From Amphibacillus sp052055485 (GTDB taxonomy: Bacteria; Bacillota; Bacilli; Bacillales; Amphibacillaceae), in contig NZ_CP197171.1 of NCBI RefSeq assembly GCF_052055485.1, forward strand, positions 1-64,000: DNA of 64,000 nt, in the 5' to 3' direction. Within the stretch, counting starts at the first letter, position 1. Each line of letters starts with the position of its first letter. Position numbers and translations under genes: made by a program. A model generated the notes under the pieces. That model was not told the DNA's origin, did no database searches, and was given only the letters and a program-made list of their open reading frames with translations. Positions 44,900 through 52,425 of the stretch are shown here, one piece after another.

Positions 44900-45336
44900 G
44901 TACTTTCAGCAGAGACATCATCCAATTTTGCTCTTTTAAGTGATACTTTAATAATAAATAAAATACCAATTGAAATAACAGCCGTTAATATTTCGATCAT
45001 ATCAGTTGAATAAATTAACATTTTTCGAGCGATCGCATAAATCATCACGTCAACAATATTACTTGGTTGGTGCTTGATCAACATAATCGAGAGTTCAAGA
45101 CCAATGATAAGGATAAGCAAATAAGATAAAAGTTTTTGAAAGTTATCGTAGTCTAATAACTGTACAACGACGCCTTCTTGAATCGTCGTGAAAATTAAAG
45201 CAATCGCCCCTATGACAACTGCAATAATAATTAATGCGGCAAGAAAAACTTCGATTCCCATGATAATAACTGAAAATTTCTGACCAATCTTTTTTAAAAC
45301 AGTTTTATTTTTATTTTTTTCGTTCACAGCTATCAC
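44884..45336 (-). CDS. PsiE-family (phosphate-starvation-inducible) membrane protein
   Basis: A 150-residue protein with four predicted spans. The segment LGLELSIMLIKH-like IIGLELSIMLIKHQ and the following RKMLIYS fit the PsiE family. Its function is unknown. The initiation codon is uncertain (GTG 45336 or GTG 45327), with no strong ribosome binding site. The gene ends inside a terminator. Confidence 0.72.
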   Translation of the reverse strand: MIAVNEKNKNKTVLKKIGQKFSVIIMGIEVFLAALIIIAVVIGAIALIFTTIQEGVVVQLLDYDNFQKLLSYLLILIIGLELSIMLIKHQPSNIVDVMIYAIARKMLIYSTDMIEILTAVISIGILFIIKVSLKRAKLDDVSAESTKKRP

Positions 45337-45384
45337 TCATTTCTACAAGCATTGGTTATTTAACAAAATAACCTTACCAATCGG

Positions 45385-45795
45385 TTAAAGCTTGACTTTA
45401 ACCTGGAAACGTTGTTGGCAACGTGGGCATCTTACCATATGTACTCCTGTTTTCCGTGGAAGACGCAAAGTCGTTTTACAATGTGGACATCGGCGATAGC
45501 GATGTGTCCCTACATCTTTTATTCGCTTAAAAAATAAAGAAGTCTTCGCTTTAATTGAAGAGATAAAACGAAGAAAGGCTTGATTTTCTGCCTGCCGTTT
45601 AACAATATTTCTGGAAAAAACTCGATAAAAAGTCCAGATAATTAAAATGATTAGCAGTATATCAAGAAAAGGAATTGCTAAACGACGTTGAATGATCAGT
45701 AAGACAAAATAAAGAACCAAGTTCGTCATATATAACTGATCAATACCATAACGACCTTGCATAAATTGCGCTATTTTTTGTTTAAAATTTGCCAA
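45385..45795 (-). CDS. Membrane protein with a C-terminal zinc ribbon
   Basis: A 136-residue protein: two close hydrophobic segments (about 25-60), a basic linker, and a C-terminal CPHC-x17-CPRC zinc ribbon of rubredoxin-like type. The function is unknown. TTG 45795 follows AAAGGAGGGG at good distance. Confidence 0.7.
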   Translation of the reverse strand: MANFKQKIAQFMQGRYGIDQLYMTNLVLYFVLLIIQRRLAIPFLDILLIILIIWTFYRVFSRNIVKRQAENQAFLRFISSIKAKTSLFFKRIKDVGTHRYRRCPHCKTTLRLPRKTGVHMVRCPRCQQRFQVKVKL

Positions 45796-45888
45796 GATTA
45801 GACCCCTCCTTTCTCGTTATTATAGCATAGCCATTAGAAAATCACTTTTCAAAACATATCTGCTTTAACATTTTTCAGTGAATTGTTA

Positions 45889-47367
45889 TTAAGCATTTTT
45901 ACAAATATGAGATTGAGAAAGCTGATAATGACGGGCTAATCGTAAACCAAAATCAAGAAAAGATTCATCATGACGTTTCATTTCAGTAACGATCTGTTCA
46001 CTAAGAAGCAATGACATATCGTCGAGCTTACGCGCCTCTGCCTTAACAATATCTTGATAATAGGTTTTATTAGTGGCTTGATCTAATAATTCTGCGATTG
46101 TAGATACTTTTTTAAAAATATCTCGAGCCCATGTCTTTAGTAACACTTCTTCTCCATCAGCTTGGTATAATTTCAAGCCAGGTTGTCGACCAAATAGAGC
46201 AACCATTTGATGATTTTTATTAGCTAAAATTTGCTCTTGTTTTGATAAACCATCATTTTCTTCAAACAAACACATCAAAATGAATAAGTGGATAAATTCA
46301 GCTTGTTCCTTCGTTAACCCCAACTTAGCAAATGGATTGACATCAATTAGACGTAACTCAAAATACTGAATCCCACGTTGTTCTAGCGCATCAAGTAATG
46401 TTTCATCTGAACGAGCTATTTGTCGAAACCGAATAGGGGCATAGAATTCTCCTTCATGTTGAAGTTCCTTTGTATTTAATTGAATTTTTTCACCATTCTT
46501 TTCAGTACCGATAGCTGCATAGCGTTTGTTCTCAGTTAATATGATATTTCGTAAATCAGCAATATATTGATCTAAATGATTATAAGAAACCTGGTACTTA
46601 TCTTCTACTTCCGTTGAATAACCAAAACGGCTTGAACGTATTGAGGTTGCATGCTTACTTAAATTCATTTGATCAAAGCATTGCGTTAACCATTCTGACT
46701 TATTGGATTCAATCTTATCCTCAAAAACGGACTGATAACTTGAATCAGCAATTGGAGAAGCGCCAAATAAATAAATTAATAGCCAACGATACTTCAGCAT
46801 ATTACGCCCAATTTTCAGATAGAGTTCATTATTAAAAGCCTGCTTCGACTGATTTGAACTGAATCGTTTATATAATAAATTGAGTAATTGGTCGTCAAAT
46901 GAGTAATTATAGTGGATACCTGAAATCATTTGCAACTTCTTACCATATCTAACTGCTAATCCTCGCCGGTAAATTTCTTTTTTTTGACCATCCTGCAAAT
47001 GTGGAAAGCTTGCAATGGGAATGCTCTCTTCGGCAGGTAAACGGGGGGGCATACTAAATGGCCACATTAATTCCCCATTAATACTTTGATTCACTCGCTG
47101 ATAAATTTGTTCCAATTCGTTAAAAACTTGGTCTAAATTACTACCCGTCTTTGTTACAAATTCAAGCTGATTCTCTGCAAAGTCAACTGTTATTTGATGA
47201 TTTGTTTGCTTTTCAATAAACTCTTTGGGATGCGGTGTTAATGCGATCGATCCATCATGATTAATTCGATGCGTTTCTCGCTCTATCCCCCACTGACCTG
47301 ATAATAGCCTGTGACTTTTATGATTCTCTTTAAAAAATGTAAGCATTTGACTAAACGTATAAACCAC
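45889..47367 (-). CDS. gshA: Glutamate-cysteine ligase (GshA), stand-alone
   Basis: Makes gamma-glutamylcysteine from glutamate and cysteine with ATP. The 492-residue protein shows GQWGIERETHRI, the DFAENQLEFVTK active-site strand, and ISGIHYNYSF. It resembles the N-terminal half of the fused GshF/GshAB enzymes but has no ATP-grasp (glutathione synthetase) part. It starts with GTG 47367. It is preceded by the xylFGH terminator and is transcribed alone. Confidence 0.9.
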   Translation of the reverse strand: MVYTFSQMLTFFKENHKSHRLLSGQWGIERETHRINHDGSIALTPHPKEFIEKQTNHQITVDFAENQLEFVTKTGSNLDQVFNELEQIYQRVNQSINGELMWPFSMPPRLPAEESIPIASFPHLQDGQKKEIYRRGLAVRYGKKLQMISGIHYNYSFDDQLLNLLYKRFSSNQSKQAFNNELYLKIGRNMLKYRWLLIYLFGASPIADSSYQSVFEDKIESNKSEWLTQCFDQMNLSKHATSIRSSRFGYSTEVEDKYQVSYNHLDQYIADLRNIILTENKRYAAIGTEKNGEKIQLNTKELQHEGEFYAPIRFRQIARSDETLLDALEQRGIQYFELRLIDVNPFAKLGLTKEQAEFIHLFILMCLFEENDGLSKQEQILANKNHQMVALFGRQPGLKLYQADGEEVLLKTWARDIFKKVSTIAELLDQATNKTYYQDIVKAEARKLDDMSLLLSEQIVTEMKRHDESFLDFGLRLARHYQLSQSHICKNA

Positions 47368-47604
47368 ATTATCCCAACCCTTAATCTATTTATCTTTTCT
47401 CTAAAATAAAATCATTTTATCATAGCATATTCAAATAGTAATGCATATAAATGTTAACATATTTTTAAAAAAGTAATAATTAAACTGTCTTATCATTATA
47501 TTTTTTCTCATTAAAATCATGTATCTTTCATATTCCGATTTCATATAAATTATCTCATTTAGAAATAGTATTGACATCTTTAATTATTTTTTGAGTAATA
47601 AAAA
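47368..47604. other. A+T-rich upstream region of gshA
   Basis: No ORF or clear hairpin is visible; it must contain the gshA promoter. Confidence 0.4.
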
Positions 47605-47639
47605 ACACCTAGAATCATCTGACAACGATGATTCTAGGT
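47601..47639 (-). terminator. xylFGH terminator
   Basis: A 13-bp perfect stem (47607-47619 with 47627-47639) is followed on the reverse strand by GTTTTTTATT, about 60 nt behind the xylH stop. Confidence 0.85.
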
Positions 47640-47696
47640 TAACGTTTTTATGAGATATGCTGCGAAGTTCCATACCTCTCATTTAATTGGATAGGC

Positions 47697-48866
47697 TTAA
47701 GCATTAGCTGTTTTTTGTTTACTAGCCATATCTATCCATACAGCAATAATTAAAATCAAGCCTTTTACTATATGTTGCCAAAATGTTGGTGTATTCATTA
47801 TACTCATGCCATTATCAATACTTGCCATAATTAAAGCACCTATAATAGTTCCAACAATGTTTCCTCTTCCTCCAGCTAAACTCGTACCACCAATTACACA
47901 AGCTGCGATAGCATCTAGCTCATACATATCACCAGCCCCTGTCGTTGCAGCATTTAAACGGCTTGTTAAAATAACACCTGCTATTCCTGCAAGTGCACCC
48001 ATTATCACAAATACAGACAGTGTATTCCGCTTGATATTAATTCCCGACAATGAAGCTGCTTCAGCATTCCCACCAATAGCATAAATTCTTCTACCAAAAG
48101 CAGTTTTTAAAGATATAAAGATAAAAATACTAGCTAACAAGATAACAATTAATGTTGGTGTCGGCACTCCATAATAACGATTAAGCATATAAGTTATAAC
48201 AGCAATACCAATCGTATAAGCAGAAATCTTACCATAATCTATTATGGGTGCTGCGGTTTTTAAGCCCATTTTTTGCCGCTTACTTCGATTTTTCCACCTA
48301 AAAATAAACAAAAGTGCAATACCGATAATAGCCAAGGCATAGCCAAGACCATATGGTAAATAACTGTTAGCAATCATTCTAAAACTTGGGGCTAAAGGAG
48401 CTACAGTTTGTCCTCTACTAATTCCTATTAGGATACCTCTAAATATTAACATACCACCCAATGTGACAATAAACGCTGGAACTGACCGATAAGCAACCCA
48501 CCATCCTTGCCATAACCCTAATAAGGCACCAACGAGAATAGCAATCAATACAACTATGCCTGTATTCCAACCATACCAAACATGTAAAATAGCCGCTATT
48601 CCACCAGTTAAGCCTGCTAACGAACCAACAGATAAATCAATATGGGATGAGACAATCACAAAGGTCATTCCAATTGCTAACACTGAAATAACGGTCATTT
48701 GTACAAATAAGTTAGATATATTACGAGAACTTAAAAATTCTCCACCTGTTAATATCCCAAAAAGAACTATAATGATCGCCAAAGCAAAAATAAGTGTATA
48801 AGCCTGAATATTAAATTTAAAATTTAATTTTACTTTTTTCACTTGTTTAACTGCTTCGTTACTCAT
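47697..48866 (-). CDS. xylH: D-xylose ABC transporter permease XylH
   Basis: A 389-residue permease with about ten to twelve spans. The SSHIDLSVGSLAGLTGG segment and the GGNAEAASLSGINI coupling loop are hallmarks of the ribose/xylose permease family. Its start overlaps the end of xylG by 4 bp, so translation is coupled. With XylF and XylG it imports D-xylose. Confidence 0.9.
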   Translation of the reverse strand: MSNEAVKQVKKVKLNFKFNIQAYTLIFALAIIIVLFGILTGGEFLSSRNISNLFVQMTVISVLAIGMTFVIVSSHIDLSVGSLAGLTGGIAAILHVWYGWNTGIVVLIAILVGALLGLWQGWWVAYRSVPAFIVTLGGMLIFRGILIGISRGQTVAPLAPSFRMIANSYLPYGLGYALAIIGIALLFIFRWKNRSKRQKMGLKTAAPIIDYGKISAYTIGIAVITYMLNRYYGVPTPTLIVILLASIFIFISLKTAFGRRIYAIGGNAEAASLSGINIKRNTLSVFVIMGALAGIAGVILTSRLNAATTGAGDMYELDAIAACVIGGTSLAGGRGNIVGTIIGALIMASIDNGMSIMNTPTFWQHIVKGLILIIAVWIDMASKQKTANA

Positions 48867-50386
48867 CTATCTTCCCCCCTCATAGTAGCATATTTCATAA
48901 TTTTTTCTTGTGTTGCTTCTTTACGAGTTAATTCACCAGTTATGTTACCTTCAGACATAACTATAATTCGATCAGACATACCTAATACTTCTGGTAATTC
49001 TGATGAAATAACAATGATTCCAACTCCTTGTTGAGCCAGTTCATTGATAATTTTATAGATTTCAGTTTTAGCTCCTACATCTATCCCCCGAGTGGGTTCA
49101 TCTAAAATTAATACTTTAGGATCTGTGAGTAACCATTTACTTAATACAACCTTCTGTTGGTTACCTCCACTTAATTGATTAACATTTGCCTCTAAACTGT
49201 GCGTTTTTAAATTTACCTTATCAGTCATTTCCTCAACCTTATTTACCTCAGAAAAGGAATCTAGCAAATAACGACTAGTTATCTTATCTAGTGAGGAGAG
49301 TGAAGTATTTTTCATTATACTCATTTCAGAGACAAGTCCATATCTTTTACGATCCTCTGATACATATGCTAACCCCTGATTAATCGCTTCAGCTGTATTA
49401 TTAATTTTAATTGGTTTGCCATCTAAAATGATTTCACCACTTTTGGTACCTTGATTACCTCCAAACAAACTAATAAATAGTTCAGTTCTACCCGCTCCCA
49501 TCAATCCTGAGAAGCCTAAAATTTCACCTTTACTAAGAGAAAAGGATACATTATTCACTAATTTTTCCTGCGTGTCATTATTTATAAAGGAATAATCTTT
49601 AACTCTAAAAACTTCATCACCAATCATACGTGGCTCATAGGGGTAATAGTCTGTAAGTTCTCTTCCCACCATTCTGGTTACAATTTCACTTTCTGTTAAA
49701 AGTTTAGTAGACTTGGTATCGATTGTTTGCCCATCTCTTAAGACAGTAACTGTATCTGTTAATTCCAATACTTCGTCCAGCTTATGAGAAATATAAATAC
49801 AAGTAACGCCTCTGCTCCTTAATTTATTGAGTATGCCAAATAATATTTGTGTATCACTTCCTGTTAAGGCAGAGGTTGGTTCATCCAAGATTAAGATATC
49901 TGCATTTCTAGTAAGTGCCTTAGCAATCTCAATAAGCTGTTGTTTTCCTACCGTTAATTCTCCTAATTTCATTTGAGGATCAATCTCTAAACCAATCTCT
50001 TTAAGCCATTTTTGTGCTTCTATATATAATTGATCCCAATCTATGATTTTGCTACGCATCAGATCACTACTTAGCAAAATATTCTCTGCAACTGTCATTT
50101 CAGGAATAAGTGCCAATTCTTGATGAATGATTGCAACACCAGCATCCTGTGACTCCGTTATATTGTTAAAGTGCACTTCTTTATCATTAACAATTATTTT
50201 CCCAGAGAAAGTACCATTCGGATAAACACCACTTAAGACTTTCATGAGTGTAGATTTTCCTGCACCATTTTCACCGCACAATGCATGAATCTCACCCTTT
50301 TTAACTGATATATTTACATTTTCCAATGCTTTGACACCAGGAAACTCTTTAGTAATATTGATCATCTCTAAAGCAAATTCACTCAC
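48863..50386 (-). CDS. xylG: D-xylose ABC transporter ATP-binding protein XylG
   Basis: A 507-residue protein with two fused ATPase domains, the usual form in sugar importers of this class. The first has GENGAGKST and ILILDEPTSAL; the second GLMGAGRTE, LSGGNQQKV and VLILDEPTRGID. The GTG at 50386 is preceded by GAAGGAGGGG and is preferred to an upstream ATG that would place the ribosome binding site inside the gene. Confidence 0.92.
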   Translation of the reverse strand: MSEFALEMINITKEFPGVKALENVNISVKKGEIHALCGENGAGKSTLMKVLSGVYPNGTFSGKIIVNDKEVHFNNITESQDAGVAIIHQELALIPEMTVAENILLSSDLMRSKIIDWDQLYIEAQKWLKEIGLEIDPQMKLGELTVGKQQLIEIAKALTRNADILILDEPTSALTGSDTQILFGILNKLRSRGVTCIYISHKLDEVLELTDTVTVLRDGQTIDTKSTKLLTESEIVTRMVGRELTDYYPYEPRMIGDEVFRVKDYSFINNDTQEKLVNNVSFSLSKGEILGFSGLMGAGRTELFISLFGGNQGTKSGEIILDGKPIKINNTAEAINQGLAYVSEDRKRYGLVSEMSIMKNTSLSSLDKITSRYLLDSFSEVNKVEEMTDKVNLKTHSLEANVNQLSGGNQQKVVLSKWLLTDPKVLILDEPTRGIDVGAKTEIYKIINELAQQGVGIIVISSELPEVLGMSDRIIVMSEGNITGELTRKEATQEKIMKYATMRGEDR

Positions 50387-50501
50387 ATTTTCCCCTCCTT
50401 CTATAAAAAGATTCATTTTGCATCAGGGTCTCACACTTTTTCTGCAAGTATAGCAACCTGAACAGTGTAACGGCATATCATCCTCTAACATTCACAAATA
50501 A

Positions 50502-50515
50502 TGATGGCGCTTACA
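50502..50515 (-). promoter_or_regulatory. cre-like site between xylF and xylG
   Basis: On the reverse strand TGTAAGCGCCATCA matches 13 of 14 positions of the CcpA consensus TGwAAnCGnTnwCA. It lies in the unusually long 300-bp gap between xylF and xylG. A roadblock site or an extra promoter control is possible. Confidence 0.4.
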
Positions 50516-50686
50516 ATAATGAGAGAATTATTTCACTAGTAAAAAGACGAGCCCAGTTAAAAAGAATTGAGGGTTAACTAGATATATCTGGTGTAAAGCA
50601 ACCATTCACTATATAAGCACCATCTTAAGTTCAATTGCTTAGTAAACACTTTTTTTCAGACATTAACTCTTGTTTATTTACAGTAA

Positions 50687-51781
50687 TTATTCAGGTTTTT
50701 CAGGACGCTCATCTTCAGGTATATCTTGATAAACATCTTCATAGGAATGAAAACCGTCTTCAATTACTGTTTCTAATAAATTATCTGCGGTAACTGAAAT
50801 AGGATCTAACTTTACAAAAGGAACATCAATGACCCCATTATGCATCGTTTCTTCAGTATCGGGTGATTCATCTTTTACAAGCTGAACAGCAACTTCTGCA
50901 CTTGTTGTTGCAATTTTCTGGATCGGTTTGTAAACAGTCATTGATTGAAGGCCCTCAGCTATTCTTCTTACTGCTGATAAGTCAGCATCTTGTCCAGAAA
51001 CAAGTACTTCACCAGCTAAATTTTGAGCAGATAAGGCTTGAATAGCACCATTAGCTGTACTATCATTTGATGCCACGACGGCATCTATATTGTTATTATT
51101 TGCGGTAAGTCCATTTTCCACAATTTCTAACGCTTCATCAGTTGACCAATTATCCGCCCATTGGTCACCAACTACGGTAATATCTCCATCTTCAATTAGT
51201 GGCTCAAGTATATTCATTTGCCCATCTCTAACGATATGAGCATTGTTATCAACAGGAGATCCTCCTAATAAAAAGTAATTCCCTGATGGAGCTTGTTCAA
51301 CTAAATATTCAGCTTGCATCTCGCCTACTCGTTCATTATCAAAAGAAACAAAAGCATCAATTTCAGAATTATTTACCATTCTATCGTATGCGATGACTTT
51401 GACTCCTTCTTCTATAGCTTGATCCACAACTGGTGATAGTGAATCAGAATTAACCGCTATAATAACAATGGCATCAACATTTTGCGATAGCATATTCTGT
51501 ATTTGTGATAATTGAGTTTCTTCGTTACCATCTGCCGATTGAACCAATACTTCTGCACCGAATTCTTCAGCTCTCTGCACAAATATATCTCTATCGTGCT
51601 GCCAACGCTCCAATGTTAAGTCAACTACAGATAAACCAATTTTTATATTACTATCTTCTGACTCTCCATCTGCACCACTATCTGCAGCTCCCCCACCAGC
51701 ATCTTGTCCACAACCCGCTATAAACAATAGAAAACCAAAAACAATAGAAAGCGTAACAATACATTTAAGGCTCTTACTCAT
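50687..51781 (-). CDS. xylF: D-xylose-binding lipoprotein XylF
   Basis: A 364-residue periplasmic-binding-protein-type receptor anchored as a lipoprotein (lipobox FIAGC, Cys about residue 24). LERWQHDRDIFVQRAEEFGA, VQSADGNEETQ, GGSPVDNNAH, VVASNDSTANGAIQALSAQ and MTVYKPIQ closely follow the XylF pattern, including xylose-binding Arg and Asp positions. It is the first gene of xylFGH and separated from xylG by about 300 bp, consistent with higher expression of the receptor. Confidence 0.93.
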   Translation of the reverse strand: MSKSLKCIVTLSIVFGFLLFIAGCGQDAGGGAADSGADGESEDSNIKIGLSVVDLTLERWQHDRDIFVQRAEEFGAEVLVQSADGNEETQLSQIQNMLSQNVDAIVIIAVNSDSLSPVVDQAIEEGVKVIAYDRMVNNSEIDAFVSFDNERVGEMQAEYLVEQAPSGNYFLLGGSPVDNNAHIVRDGQMNILEPLIEDGDITVVGDQWADNWSTDEALEIVENGLTANNNNIDAVVASNDSTANGAIQALSAQNLAGEVLVSGQDADLSAVRRIAEGLQSMTVYKPIQKIATTSAEVAVQLVKDESPDTEETMHNGVIDVPFVKLDPISVTADNLLETVIEDGFHSYEDVYQDIPEDERPEKPE

Positions 51782-51810
51782 GAAAATGCTCCTTTCAATA
51801 ATCAGTTTTT

Positions 51811-51829
51811 TGTAATCGATTACATTATA
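51811..51829 (-). promoter_or_regulatory. Perfect cre site at the xylF promoter
   Basis: TGTAATCGATTACA (51811-51824) matches the CcpA consensus TGwAAnCGnTnwCA at every position. It directly adjoins the -10 TATAAT (51824-51829, reverse strand), so it should impose glucose repression on xylFGH. Confidence 0.75.
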
Positions 51830-51839
51830 ACTTCATTTT

Positions 51840-51866
51840 CTTTGTTTGTACAGTGAACATACAAAG
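51840..51866. promoter_or_regulatory. Inverted-repeat operator over the xylF -35 region
   Basis: The arms CTTTGTTTGT (51840-51849) and ACATACAAAG (51857-51866) are inverted copies with one mismatch, 7 bp apart. They overlap the -35 TGTACA (51847-51852), 17 bp from the -10. The shape fits a ROK-type sugar repressor such as XylR; the identity is inferred from the regulated genes. Confidence 0.6.
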
Positions 51867-52425
51867 TTTTTTTAAGAAAGTTAGCAACATTAACGAATCT
51901 TAAGGCTGTCAGGTTCGATAGTTATTTTAGCGGGCTAAGATTATAGTAATACTCACTATAGTTACAACTATGACTAACAATTGCACTCATTTTTTGATAT
52001 TAAATTGCCGTTTATTAGCTTACAACTAAGTATGAATTTCAGTGATAATAGTGCAGTAAAATAAATCGATTTTTCACAAAAAAGAGCAAGCATTAGCTTT
52101 GCTCTTTTTACTGAGTTTAAGATTATATTGCTTAAATAAATTATGCACAGGATACAGCGATTTAGTATTCATTTTCTTGACAGAAGTCCATGACTCCTCT
52201 CAAAAAAATTAAACGTTACTAATCAAAGCACTCTATCAGACATTTTAAATAATTTAAAGCTCCGAAAGGCCCAATAGAAATTTCTATTATATATTTTGTG
52301 CTTAACTTCAGAAAGATTTTCTACTCAAAGCAATATGGCTAGCTTTCATTAGACAAATGAAAGCTAGCCAATCAAATGCAAAAGACTACTAAACGGGATT
52401 AGCTAATCACCACCCTTTTGACTCG
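51867..52425. other. Gene-free region with two hairpins
   Basis: It holds a terminator-like hairpin at 52079-52109 (11-bp stem with flanking A and T runs, usable in both directions). A 15-bp perfect stem at 52336-52350 with 52356-52370 lies behind the beta-glucosidase gene and lacks a U-tract. No convincing ORF is seen. Confidence 0.55.

Noticed and set aside
52079..52109. Terminator proving an unrecognised gene between xylF and the beta-glucosidase gene
   Set aside because: The hairpin is good, but no ORF or promoter that would use it could be found on either strand.
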